NCBI RefSeq assembly: GCF_002019605.1
Contig: NZ_KV917368.1
Location: 1,971,843 to 2,035,842 of the forward strand
Length of the DNA: 64,000 nt
Direction of reading: 5' to 3'
From: Alkalihalobacterium alkalinitrilicum
GTDB lineage: Bacteria; Bacillota; Bacilli; Bacillales; Bacillaceae_F
The position numbers and the translations under genes were made by a program. Within the stretch, counting starts at the first letter, position 1. Each line of letters opens with the position of its first letter. This document shows, piece after piece, positions 1-7,977 of this stretch. The notes beneath the pieces were generated by a model. It worked only from the letters and a program-made list of their open reading frames with translations. It was not told where the DNA came from and made no database searches.

Positions 1-1176
1 TCTGTTCGGTGGTAATCCATCAAGTGACTCGTATCGTATATACTTACCGTCTTCTACGTTTTCAGTGATCAATCGACCACGATCAATAACTATACCATTG
101 ATGGCCTCCTCTATTTCCGTCCAAGGAAGAGAGACACGCCTTAATGCTAAGTCTAGATCTAGTGCTATTATGACTGGGCATTGATAATAGTCTGCTAGGT
201 TTAAAGCTTCCTGAATGACTGTAATACAATCAATGACACTAGTTGGAGTAAGTAATACTCTAGAAAACTCTCCATGACCACCATATTTGAGGTGATTTAG
301 ATCACTCTGCTCCGTTTTGGTTGGCATTCCTGTTGAAGGTCCACCCCGTTGATTATCAATGATTACTAACGGTATCTCTGTTGCTGAACAGTAGCCAATG
401 CCTTCAGTCATCAATGATATACCTGGTCCGCTTGTCGCAACTATTGTTCTTTTTCCTGAAAAACTACATCCTATTGCTGCATGGATTGCAGCTATTTCAT
501 CTTCTACTTGATAAGTCGCACCGCCGAGTGGTGGTAACCATTCTGATAGATTTTCTAAAATCTCTGAAGCAGGTGTTATCGGATATCCGAAATAATGTCG
601 GACACCGCCAGCTATAGCCCCGAGGGATAACGCGTCATTTCCAGATATACTTGCATATTCTGTATCTCTTTTTAACAGCGGTCGACCAACACATCTCGTC
701 TTTGTCAATTGAAACCCTTCATAGAATAAATCTTGGTTCTTTTGATCTTTAAAACGTTGTTGAATTTGCTGTTGAACTTCTTTAAAAGAAATACCAAGTG
801 CTCCCGTTATTACTCCGACTGCCCAAACATTAAAACCTATTTTAGGAATATCTAAAATATTTTTTTCTTCAACTGTATTAGTTACTTGTTTAGAACCATA
901 GATAGAATATTCGTTCTTTACTCGGTCCTTATAACGTTTTACACCTTCATCATCCCAAACGATTGCCAAATCTACCTTTTCCAAACGAGGTGGTAGTTCG
1001 ATTTCATCATCTTCTGAGATGTAGATTTCATATGCTGTGTGTCCTCCACGGATAATTGTTGAAAAATCTCTCCATACCCGATGTTTATATCCTAATGTTT
1101 TCAACACATTTGATAATATCTCGCCACCTGTTTCTATCCCCTGGCCAGTTAATCCAAGTATTGCAAAACTTTTCAT
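1..1176 (-). CDS. 2-oxoacid:acceptor oxidoreductase, alpha subunit (partial, C-terminus off window)
   Basis: The first 392 residues are present and the frame is still open at base 1. Such subunits oxidatively decarboxylate 2-oxo acids to acyl-CoA with ferredoxin as acceptor, together with a TPP-binding beta subunit. The N-terminal third is the gamma domain, with the GLTGQGIETGGE motif at residues 8-19. The alpha (pyrimidine-binding) domain follows, with YPITPASEI at about 198-206. This gamma-alpha fusion is typical of Kor/Vor-type enzymes. The ATG at 1174-1176 follows GGAGGGAAGTAAAG. It is divergent from the GntR/FCD gene at 1413, a likely regulator. The substrate cannot be told from this part. 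Confidence 0.88.
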   Translation of the reverse strand, partial: MKSFAILGLTGQGIETGGEILSNVLKTLGYKHRVWRDFSTIIRGGHTAYEIYISEDDEIELPPRLEKVDLAIVWDDEGVKRYKDRVKNEYSIYGSKQVTNTVEEKNILDIPKIGFNVWAVGVITGALGISFKEVQQQIQQRFKDQKNQDLFYEGFQLTKTRCVGRPLLKRDTEYASISGNDALSLGAIAGGVRHYFGYPITPASEILENLSEWLPPLGGATYQVEDEIAAIHAAIGCSFSGKRTIVATSGPGISLMTEGIGYCSATEIPLVIIDNQRGGPSTGMPTKTEQSDLNHLKYGGHGEFSRVLLTPTSVIDCITVIQEALNLADYYQCPVIIALDLDLALRRVSLPWTEIEEAINGIVIDRGRLITENVEDGKYIRYESLDGLPPNR

Positions 1177-1205
1177 CTTTACTTCCCTCCTTGTATTCAT
1201 GTATA

Positions 1206-1250
1206 ATCTGATATATTAGATATTATATAATATTCAGAAAAATAAAACAA
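1206..1250 (-). promoter_or_regulatory. Promoter and operator-like dyad of the oxidoreductase gene
   Basis: On the minus strand TTGTTT (1245-1250) and TATAAT (1222-1227) are separated by 17 bp. Directly downstream of the -10 lies the near-perfect dyad ATCTGATATATTAGAT (1206-1221), where a repressor would block initiation. The divergent GntR-family gene makes this its candidate operator. The match is by eye. Confidence 0.5.
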
Positions 1251-1412
1251 TAAGATTAAGAAAAATTTTTAAAAAACTCAATTACATTTTAAAAATACTC
1301 TTATACCACGAAAAAACACCTCAAGGCCTACTTGAAGTATTTTCGAAAGAATATTAAATTATATGTATTCTAATTAAAGAAACAACTAATACCATAGGAC
1401 GGTGATTACAAT

Positions 1413-2054
1413 ATGATCGAAAAAAGAAACTTAAGTGAACAAGTTTATTTTTATTTACGAAAAAAAATTATCAGCAATGAACTTACACCTGGTTCAAGAG
1501 TAAATTATGATGACATTATTTCTGAGTTAGGGATTAGTAAGACCCCCGTTCGTGATGCGCTATATTTGTTGCAACAAGATGGACTTGTTGAAATAAAAGA
1601 ACGGTCAGGTACGTTTGTAAATACACCTAAAGTCCAAGATGTAAAAGAAGTATATGATATTAGAAATGCTTTAGAGCGTCAGGCAGTAAACTTAGCCATG
1701 GAAAACATGACAAAAGCGGATATTGAAAAAATGCTTAATAAAGCAATAAAAGTAGAAGAAACTTTAAATGATAGTAGTGTTGAGACTTTCGTGGAATCCG
1801 ATCGGGAATTTCACAGAACATTAATATTATGGTCAAAAAACCAACGTTTGATTAAATTAATGGAGTCATTAGATGCACAACTTCAGTGGATAAGTGTAAT
1901 AACTGCTACTAGCTCCGAACGACCTAAAGAAACGAATGCCATGCATAAACGAATTATAGCTGCAATGTTACACTCAAATAAAAAAATTGCACAAGATTTG
2001 ATGGAAGAACACATTGAAGAAGCAAAACAAATTACATTAAAAGAATTCATCTAA
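1413..2054 (+). CDS. GntR family transcriptional regulator, FCD (FadR/VanR-like) subfamily
   Basis: 213 residues, the usual length for the subfamily. The N-terminal winged helix (about 1-75) contains the pattern 'LTPGSRVNYDDIISELGISK' followed by 'TPVRDAL', which is diagnostic of GntR proteins. Residues 80-205 form the all-helical FCD effector domain, with the DREFHRTL segment carrying metal-ligand-type Asp and His. Such proteins usually respond to small organic acids and repress adjacent catabolic genes. It faces the oxidoreductase gene across 236 bp, which fits local control. The ribosome site (GGACGGTG before the ATG) is modest, consistent with low expression. The effector is unknown. Confidence 0.9.
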   Translation: MIEKRNLSEQVYFYLRKKIISNELTPGSRVNYDDIISELGISKTPVRDALYLLQQDGLVEIKERSGTFVNTPKVQDVKEVYDIRNALERQAVNLAMENMTKADIEKMLNKAIKVEETLNDSSVETFVESDREFHRTLILWSKNQRLIKLMESLDAQLQWISVITATSSERPKETNAMHKRIIAAMLHSNKKIAQDLMEEHIEEAKQITLKEFI

Positions 2055-2058
2055 ATAG

Positions 2059-2133
2059 AGGTTGACTCATAAGTGTAAACGCTACCATCATTTAAGATTA
2101 AGCGCCGACACTTTCTCTTGAGTCAACCTTTTT
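2059..2133. terminator. Bidirectional terminator
   Basis: AGGTTGACTCA (2059-2069) pairs with TGAGTCAACCT (2119-2129), and an inner AAGTGT/ACACTT stem extends the fold. A T run follows on the plus strand. It sits between the convergent GntR and VOC genes. Confidence 0.75.
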
Positions 2134-2135
2134 AA

Positions 2136-2942
2136 TTAAATCCAGTACAATACATTACCAAGTTCTATTTCACGTTTCTCTTCACTATCTCTTTGACATG
2201 AGAATAAAAATATTCGCTCACCATAATGATGTAATACTTCAGAAACCCTACCTTTATTGACAGGTTCACAGAACATTAGGTCTCCACCATTAAGAAATAA
2301 CTTCTGACATCTCGCATTTAGCGATGATGAATTAAAAGTTTCACTTGCTTCAAGATTAAATACATTTTGCCATCGTTCAACCGTCTTTTCTAAGTCATTA
2401 ACAGCAAATCCGATAAATGAACAATATAAATCATCCCCTAATTTGTGTGGTGCAATTAAGTTTCGGTTTCTTAATGCGACCCTTCGTTCATTGTCACTTT
2501 CTTCCCACTCAATAAAAAAAGGAAGTGGTAGAGTTTGGAAGTCGTTATCAATAAATAGCATCTTCCATTTAATTTGACTACCATCACTTAGAATTCTCTC
2601 CCCTATAAACGGTCCTCGAACTTTTAATCCCTTTTTCGTTAATTGTAAAGATAGCTTTTCAATATTGGAGGTTCTCATTGCAAAGGATATTAAATGGTCT
2701 CCCTGATTACGTTCTAAATATACTTGCTTAATAATTCCAATATCATCAACCTTTCCTGCTTTACTTATATCATTAATTCCCATCCATTCAATGTACGTCA
2801 AATCAAAATAACATAATGTATTATAAGTCCCCCATTTTATATGATTCCCACCATGAACAACATGCAACCCATACTTTTTCATACAATTCATTGCTAATTT
2901 TGGATCAGTAAAATGGACAATATGATCTAGAGCTAAGTCCAT
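2136..2942 (-). CDS. VOC superfamily protein (glyoxalase-like domain)
   Basis: 268 residues. The opening LDHIVHFTDP and the later repeat 'YCSFIGFAVNDLEKTVERW' are the two starts of paired beta-alpha-beta-beta-beta modules of the vicinal oxygen chelate fold. Members include glyoxalases, extradiol dioxygenases and isomerases that hold a divalent metal. Length and layout resemble the glyoxalase-like (Glyoxalase_3) group often found near acid-catabolic genes. AAGGAGGAGGTG precedes the ATG. It stands alone between terminators and the reaction cannot be assigned. A TATAAT-like box lies at 2971-2976. Confidence 0.7.
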   Translation of the reverse strand: MDLALDHIVHFTDPKLAMNCMKKYGLHVVHGGNHIKWGTYNTLCYFDLTYIEWMGINDISKAGKVDDIGIIKQVYLERNQGDHLISFAMRTSNIEKLSLQLTKKGLKVRGPFIGERILSDGSQIKWKMLFIDNDFQTLPLPFFIEWEESDNERRVALRNRNLIAPHKLGDDLYCSFIGFAVNDLEKTVERWQNVFNLEASETFNSSSLNARCQKLFLNGGDLMFCEPVNKGRVSEVLHHYGERIFLFSCQRDSEEKREIELGNVLYWI

Positions 2943-3391
2943 TAGCTACACCTCCTCCTTTTTTCAAATTATTATAACAATCTATCAATTCATCTCTATA
3001 TTTATTCGTATAACTTTTAATAATTTCCTTAGTAAACAACTCCTTAGATATTTATAATGTTAATAACACTAGTGTTGCATTAATTTAGTTTGTCAAGGCG
3101 ATTAAATGGCTTGAATTCAGATATCTTTCAACGACTTTTTTCATGATTTAGTGTCAATTCATGTGAAAACGCACGCTACCAAACTTGTGATGGCCTCAAA
3201 AACCATTCATTCAAGTACATTACCACTTAAAATGACGAATTACCTGCGGGCAAAATTCCGCAAAACAAAGGCTGGTGTAACAGTAAATCCGCGCCTTGAA
3301 TTTATGGAAAAAGGGATTCGGGTATTAACTTTTGACTATAATAAGAAAATAATTTTAATCTAAAAATTCAGTCATAATTTATGAAGATGAC
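2943..3391. other. Intergenic region upstream of the IS
   Basis: It holds the start region of the VOC gene and a palindrome AACACTAGTGTT near 3065-3076. A related half-site, AACACTAGTG, recurs just beyond the IS at about 4781-4790, which may be coincidence or a binding site of the MarR protein. Apart from the doubtful reading frame at 3151 nothing else is apparent. Confidence 0.4.
3151..3363 (+). CDS. Doubtful 70-residue reading frame, possible gene remnant
   Basis: It begins at a GTG with no ribosome site and reads as a basic soluble peptide ending about 30 bp before the left IS end. The frame is also open for about 15 codons upstream. I recognise no family. It may be the tail of a gene whose start has been lost, left beside the insertion sequence, or it may not be a gene. 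Confidence 0.2.
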   Translation: MSIHVKTHATKLVMASKTIHSSTLPLKMTNYLRAKFRKTKAGVTVNPRLEFMEKGIRVLTFDYNKKIILI

Positions 3392-3429
3392 GTACAATAG
3401 TTTGTGTAAATGATTTGAAACAAAAAAAG

Positions 3430-3483
3430 AGGTAGGGTACCCTCTAGTTAACCGCTAAACCAACTGAGAGGGATGCCCTACCT
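3430..3483 (+). promoter_or_regulatory. Hairpin hiding the transposase ribosome site
   Basis: The left arm AGGTAGGGTACCCTCT (3430-3445) pairs almost fully with AGAGGGATGCCCTACCT (3467-3483). The right arm ends at the base before the ATG and contains the only purine-rich ribosome site (GAGAGGGA). A transcript reading in from outside would fold and mask it, a known self-restraint strategy of several insertion sequences. Function here is inferred. Confidence 0.6.
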
Positions 3484-4660
3484 ATGAGTACTAGTATAGG
3501 ACAAAACACACTTGAAAATCAATTAGATTCTATGGTTCGTGAGTTTGTGAAAGAAAAACTTGAGACCATGATGAAAGAAGAAACGAATAGTTTTTTTGAA
3601 CATGAACACCCAGAGTTAAAAAACCAGAAGAACGGCTTCTATCAAAGGCAACTAGATACCAAGTATGGAAGATTGGAAGATCTACAAGTGCCTCGTGATC
3701 GTGAAAATGCCTTTCAAACAGAGATCTTTTCTCCTTATCAACGACGTGAGCAGTGGCTTGGTGAAACCATTATCACAATGTATCAAAAAGGTGTAAGCAC
3801 TCGTGAAATTGGTCAGTTTATTGAGCGTATTTTAGGTCATTCTTACTCGGCTGCAACGATTAGTCAAATCACCGACGTCGTGGCAGAGGATATTGAGTCT
3901 TGGCAACAACGACCACTGAAAAAGCGCTACTCTGTCCTTTATTTAGATGGTACTTATCTCAAGCTGCGTCGTGATGATGTTGCTAATGAAGTTGTCTATC
4001 TCGTTGTCGGCGTCACGGAAGATGGCTTCAGAGAAATTCTGGGTTTCTATGTTGGTGGCCAAGAAAGTGCGCTAGGTTGGAAGACGATTCTTAACGACCT
4101 TTATCACCGTGGCCTTGAAGAAGTTCTTCTAGGTGTATTCGACGGGCTTCCAGGTCTTGAGGAAGCTATGAAAGCCGTTTATCCAAAAGCGGATGTCCAG
4201 CGCTGTGTTGTTCATAAGGTTCATAATGCTCTCAATGCCGTCAGAAAGAAGGATCAGTCCGCTGTAGCTGAAGCTTAAACCTATTTATAAAGCCAATACT
4301 CAAGAGGAAGCCAAGGGAAAGTTTCGTGCTTTCAAGGACACATGGCAAAAAAAATATCCAAAAGTCGTTAAAAGCTGGGAACAAGACCTTGATGTTCTGC
4401 TGACCTTTTTAACCTATCCCTCCTCCATTCAACCGATGATTTACACGACAAATATCATCGAGCGAACGATCAAGGAGATCAAGAAACGAACCAAAACCAT
4501 GAACAGTCTCCCCACTGAAAAAGCGGCTGAAAAAATCGTTTATCTTCAATCGATGGACTATAATCAACGCTGGGCAGAAAGAAAGTTAAGAGGCTTTAGT
4601 AATGCCTACTCTACTTTGCAGGAGATGTTCAAACAGCGATACGGAACCGAACGCGAATAG
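3484..4660 (+). pseudogene. IS256 family (mutator-type) transposase, frameshifted
   Basis: Intact members are single proteins of about 390-400 residues. The first 264 codons hold the N-terminal DNA-binding part and two catalytic aspartates, D155 in LYLDGTYLKL and D220 in GVFDGLPGLEEA. The frame stops at 4276-4278. From CTT at 4274 the next frame continues the protein without loss, including the catalytic glutamate in TTNIIERTIKEIKKRT, to 4660. Either two bases are lost or one is gained near 4273. IS256 elements are not known to use programmed frameshifting, so this copy is probably inactive unless the shift is a sequencing error. Confidence 0.88.
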
Positions 4661-4674
4661 GGATGTGGAAATTT

Positions 4675-4710
4675 TTTCTGGTATGGCCCCCGAGGGGGCC
4701 ATACCAGAAA
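4675..4710. terminator. Perfect GC-rich hairpin at the 3' end of the transposase gene
   Basis: A perfect palindrome. TTTCTGGTATGGCCCC (4675-4690) pairs with its complement ending at 4710, leaving a loop of four bases. It lies 14 bp after the transposase stop, inside the IS. It has no good T run after the stem on the plus strand, so it may stop transcription or protect the transcript end. Confidence 0.6.
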
Positions 4711-4925
4711 CTCCCTCCCTAAGATCTGAGGAAGTACCCTATTGATGATTTACACAAACTTATTGACACTACCTTTATGAAACACTAGTGAGTTAATACA
4801 ATAATACAATTGCTAGTTTAAAGAATTTTAAGGTGGCAATAATAAATATACAGTTTCCAATAAAAGGTAAATTCTAGTTACTACTACTTCACGTTAGACA
4901 AATAATTTAATTCAGGAGAGGAGAG

Positions 4926-5441
4926 ATGGTTTTGAGTTCAATGGGAGAACGTTTTACTACGAGTTATAAGGCATTCGCTTGTATTAGAGGGCTTAATGCT
5001 GTCATTGAAAATGATATTATACAATTTATTAAAAAATATGACCTTTCTTTTCCGAGTTTCCGAACTCTTTGGATATTATATTTTGATACAAAATTAACGA
5101 TGAGCGATCTTACCTATTTGGTACAAACTAATATTTCAAATGCCTTTCGTCAATTAACAAAATTAAACGAGGCTGGTTTAGTAAAAATTGAGGCTGGAAA
5201 AACGACCCGAGCGAAAGAATTGACAATTACGGAAGAAGGACGGGTCATTGTAAAAGAATTTATTGAAGAACATGTTACAAATTCTAATCTACAGATTGTA
5301 AAAATATTAGAAAAGATTCCCGAAGAAGACCTTAGTAAATTTATGGAAGTCGTTACTTTATTAACAACCGAATTATTAGGACAAACCTACACAGATTGGT
5401 TTGACTATTCAGCCGATTCCATTTTAAAGGACTTTAATTAA
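4926..5441 (+). CDS. MarR family transcriptional regulator (ScoC/Hpr-like)
   Basis: 171 residues. The winged-helix core lies at about 40-115, with the recognition helix around 'NISNAFRQLTKLNEAGLV' and the wing around KTTRAKELTITEEGR. Flanking helices would form the dimer interface. The long N-terminal helix and C-terminal extension resemble the ScoC/Hpr branch of MarR proteins. An AGGAGAGGAGAG ribosome site precedes the ATG at 4926. It is monocistronic with its own terminator. The effector and targets are unknown. The palindrome AACACTAGTG about 140 bp upstream is a possible site. Confidence 0.82.
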   Translation: MVLSSMGERFTTSYKAFACIRGLNAVIENDIIQFIKKYDLSFPSFRTLWILYFDTKLTMSDLTYLVQTNISNAFRQLTKLNEAGLVKIEAGKTTRAKELTITEEGRVIVKEFIEEHVTNSNLQIVKILEKIPEEDLSKFMEVVTLLTTELLGQTYTDWFDYSADSILKDFN

Positions 5442-5479
5442 ACGCCAACATTGATAAATTTAATGTTCGGTGTTTTTTA
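5442..5479 (+). terminator. Rho-independent terminator of the MarR gene
   Basis: AACGCCAACATT pairs with AATGTTCGGTGTT with one bulge, followed by six T residues. Confidence 0.7.
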
Positions 5480-5562
5480 TTTGCTTTCGCAAATAATTCT
5501 TTTTCATTCGTGTCATAATAGGACTAAGAAAAAAGATAACGATTCTCACTTAATCTTTATCA

Positions 5563-5772
5563 AGTGAAACTTCCATCAGTGAGGATTTTCCTCTTTCTCC
5601 ACTAATGGTTAGTTGAAGCCCACACGATGTAGGTCAAACAGACGTTGCCACAGGACGTGGCGCATTTATCTGCTTTCATTTAGTTGTTACTGAAGTTTAT
5701 CCCCCAATATCCTTCATTAATTCCTCGATTTCTTAAAGTGGGGGATTACTGCCAGCTGTTGCGGGATAAAGT
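5563..5772 (+). repeat. Structured dispersed repeat, copy 1 (full length)
   Basis: About 210 bp, starting AGTGAAAC and ending GCGGGATAAAG. It shares order and sequence with the copy at 38304-38513: a first hairpin (CCATCAGT ... ACTAATGG), a second around CAGACGTTGCCAC, and a third closed by an AAGTGGGGG arm, ending with GCCAGCTGTTGCGGGATAAA. Together with the preceding 80 bp it accounts for the gene-free stretch between the MarR and membrane-protein genes. Confidence 0.75.
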
Positions 5773-5801
5773 TGAATCTATACAAGGGAGGAGGGTAACA
5801 A

Positions 5802-6308
5802 TTGGCCAAGCACAGATTAGAAAAAAATATTATCATATCTTCTACTGTCATTACAATTTTATTATTACTTGTTTATGTTCCCAGAACGAAAGTGCGTCAA
5901 GCATTAGTCTCTCTTCTTTTTCATCAAGTAATCACGTGGTATTTCGGATTACTCGTTGTTGAAAAAGGATTGGTTCAATACCCTTACCGCTATTATTTTA
6001 AAAAATCAAACAAATCTAGTTTTATTTTTGAATATCTCATTTTTCCAGCGTTAGCTGTACTATTTAACCTTTATTATCCTGAGCAACAAACTTTTCTTAA
6101 GAAATCTTTATATTATTTTAAATATACAGCTGTCGTCACATTTTTTGAAATAATTGCAGTAAAATTTACCGATTTAATTCGTTACAAAAATTGGGCTTGG
6201 TATTGGAGCTTTATGACAATTGGTGTATCGTATTATATTTCTCATGCTTTTTACCGATGGTTTATGAAAGAGCCTCTGTTCCGTTCAAATGTTATTGAAA
6301 AAAATTAA
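5802..6308 (+). CDS. CBO0543 family membrane protein
   Basis: 168 residues with four or five hydrophobic segments (about 9-27, 35-55, 75-92, 105-122 and 133-152). The motif KNWAWYWSFMT after an aromatic stretch is typical of the CBO0543 family found in spore-forming Firmicutes, whose function is unknown. It starts at a TTG, with GGGAGGAGGG about eight bases upstream; no ATG offers an equally good start. Its stop overlaps the end of the convergent gene at 6305 by four bases. Confidence 0.7.
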   Translation: MAKHRLEKNIIISSTVITILLLLVYVPRTKVRQALVSLLFHQVITWYFGLLVVEKGLVQYPYRYYFKKSNKSSFIFEYLIFPALAVLFNLYYPEQQTFLKKSLYYFKYTAVVTFFEIIAVKFTDLIRYKNWAWYWSFMTIGVSYYISHAFYRWFMKEPLFRSNVIEKN

Positions 6309-6742
6309 AAAGTTTCTTTTTTTAACGTCAGTATTTCATCTTTTTGAAAGTTGGCGTATCTAATGACACACTTTACTTCCGTTTCTTGGCCTAAGTAGTG
6401 ACAACCACCGCAAGATATCGTTTGACTTTGAAATTCATGAGCTCGTTTTAAGTTAAAACAGCCACCGTATGATCCGCCTTTATTACTTATAATCTCATAA
6501 TACAAGGGAGAAGAATTTAACATTTCTTTATGCTTTCCTTTGTATGTTATCTTAGTGCTGTATTCGATTTCCGTTCCATTCAGATTCATTTCATGTTCCA
6601 CATACCAATCTTGTGACGCTCCTTTAAATGTTACAGAATTACCTCCAAGTCTTTTGCCTTCATCTGCATGAACAAGTTCAATGCTGAAAAGTAAGATAAA
6701 AATTAATAGGAATGGCAAGGCAAAACTAATTCTTCTTTTCAT
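6305..6742 (-). CDS. Secreted hypothetical protein with signal peptide
   Basis: 145 residues. Residues 1-26 form a classical signal peptide (MKRR, a hydrophobic core, then VHADEG), so it should be exported. The mature part is beta-rich with an FKGASQDWYVEHEMNLNG segment and four cysteines, including SCGGCHYLG, which could form disulfides or bind metal. I recognise no family. It is convergent with the CBO0543 gene. ATG preceded by GAGGGAGATATA. Confidence 0.6.
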   Translation of the reverse strand: MKRRISFALPFLLIFILLFSIELVHADEGKRLGGNSVTFKGASQDWYVEHEMNLNGTEIEYSTKITYKGKHKEMLNSSPLYYEIISNKGGSYGGCFNLKRAHEFQSQTISCGGCHYLGQETEVKCVIRYANFQKDEILTLKKETF

Positions 6743-6810
6743 TATATCTCCCTCACTTTTTCTCTTAATATCATCATGAAGACATTAATTTATACACCTC
6801 TTTATACCCT

Positions 6811-6835
6811 GAAAAACCCTACCTAAAAAAGGTAG
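6811..6835 (-). terminator. Terminator downstream of the crotonase gene
   Basis: A CTACCT/AGGTAG stem (6819-6835) with an A/T loop is followed on the minus strand by GGGTTTTTC. Confidence 0.5.
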
Positions 6836-6858
6836 AGCCTGTCAGCATTGCTTATTTT

Positions 6859-7698
6859 TTATTTACTTTCCTCCCACCAAGGGTAGAAAGATGGCATATC
6901 TTTACTAACTTTCAATGAAAATTCAGGTTTTCTTTTCTCAAAGAAAGAAGCAACCCCTTCTTTTGCATCCGCTTCAGCACTTGACCAATGAATCATTTTG
7001 GATTCAATTGCATGAGATGTCCTAGGATGATCGGCTCCTAACATACGCCAGAGTAATTGTCTAGATAGAGCGACAGATGTTGCTGAAGTATTTTCTGCAA
7101 TGTCCTTAGCGATCGCTCTTGCAGTCGGTAATAACTCTTCAGGTGAAACAACTTGGCTTACTAATCGGCTATCTAAAGCTTCTTGTGCTGGGAAAACTCT
7201 CCCAGTTAACACCCATTCTGTCGCTTTACTGATGCCAACTACACGAGGTAAAAACCAACCGCTACACGCTTCGGGCGCAATTCCTCGTCGACAAAATACA
7301 AAGCCCATTTTTGCATTGGTAGAGGCGATTCTTATATCCATTGGGAGCGTCATCGTAATTCCGACGCCTACAGCTGGACCATTTATCGCGGCAATGATAG
7401 GTTTTTTCAAATCGTAAATTCTCAGACTAAGGATGCCACCTGTATCACGAAATTCCTCCGTTTCTTCCACTTCCCCCGTGAATGATTGACTACCGTTATC
7501 CAAATCTGCCCCTGCACAAAAGGCTCTTCCTTCTCCTGTTACAATGATCGCTCGAACATTATCATCGGAATCTGCTTGATCTAATGCTGCTAGCATTTCT
7601 TCAAGCATTTGTGTATTAAATGCATTCATACGATCCGAGCGATGGAGCGTAATCGTCATAATATGATCTTGTACCTCGTATTTAATTGCTTTCGTCAT
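6859..7698 (-). CDS. Enoyl-CoA hydratase/isomerase (crotonase family)
   Basis: 279 residues from the ATG at 7698, which follows GAGGAGGAAAACG; the longer frame to 7713 would bury that site. The oxyanion-hole motifs GRAFCAGADL (about 62-71) and INGPAVGVG (about 107-115) are intact. A glutamate occurs in the GIAPEACSGW loop, where many family members have a catalytic Glu. Crotonases hydrate or isomerise enoyl-CoA. It lies at the downstream end of the acyl-CoA island but is separated from the kinase gene by 279 bp holding repeat copy 4. Substrate chain type is unknown. Confidence 0.88.
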   Translation of the reverse strand: MTKAIKYEVQDHIMTITLHRSDRMNAFNTQMLEEMLAALDQADSDDNVRAIIVTGEGRAFCAGADLDNGSQSFTGEVEETEEFRDTGGILSLRIYDLKKPIIAAINGPAVGVGITMTLPMDIRIASTNAKMGFVFCRRGIAPEACSGWFLPRVVGISKATEWVLTGRVFPAQEALDSRLVSQVVSPEELLPTARAIAKDIAENTSATSVALSRQLLWRMLGADHPRTSHAIESKMIHWSSAEADAKEGVASFFEKRKPEFSLKVSKDMPSFYPWWEESK

Positions 7699-7862
7699 CG
7701 TTTTCCTCCTCATTCGAAGTATTTATTATTTTTCGTAATTTGCAACTTTCGATCATGTTCTGTTTTTCCTTCAACTTGATAACGCTTACACTATTTCGGG
7801 TTAAGTGATGACCACTTTCATAGAACTCCCTTATATACTTTGAACAAAGCAATTAAATATCG

Positions 7863-7952
7863 GGTTGTTATTGTTGCAAATCTCCCACTTATTCTTTCTT
7901 ATTTCAACAAATACTTAAAGTGGGAGTCTTAGTACCAATTAGACAAGATAAA
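7863..7952 (+). repeat. Structured dispersed repeat, copy 4 (degenerate 3' half)
   Basis: It aligns along its length with the last 90 bp of the copy ending at 38513: TTGTTATTG for CTGCTACTGG, CTCCCACTTATTCTT for the CCGCCATTTATTCTT arm, then AAAGTGGGAG, then ACAAGATAAA for GCGGGATAAA. The inner stem CTCCCACTT/AAGTGGGAG is perfect. It lies 25 bp beyond the stop of the minus-strand phosphotransferase gene. The upstream part (about 7800-7862) is too diverged to align with confidence. Confidence 0.55.
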
Positions 7953-7977
7953 AAATTGAAAGGCTCATAAACAAGCC

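Larger units (their letters stand above)
3392..4769 (+). mobile_element. IS256 family insertion sequence
   Basis: About 1.38 kb. The ends are imperfect inverted repeats: the left end (from 3392) and the complement of the right end (to 4769) share GTTTGTGTAAAT preceded by a related CAATA stretch, as in many IS256-type elements. The single transposase gene is frameshifted. No clear target-site duplication is visible beside either end, so the copy may be old or rearranged. Two strong hairpins bracket the gene. Confidence 0.85.

Noticed and set aside
4260-4290. Programmed frameshift making a full transposase
   Set aside because: IS256-type transposases are single frames, and there is no slippery heptamer at the shift.
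5684-5962. 92-codon frame overlapping the CBO0543 gene
   Set aside because: It begins inside the structured repeat and overlaps the better gene in another frame without a ribosome site.
7696-7713. Longer start of the crotonase gene at 7713
   Set aside because: The five extra codons run through the GAGGAGG ribosome site that serves the ATG at 7698.
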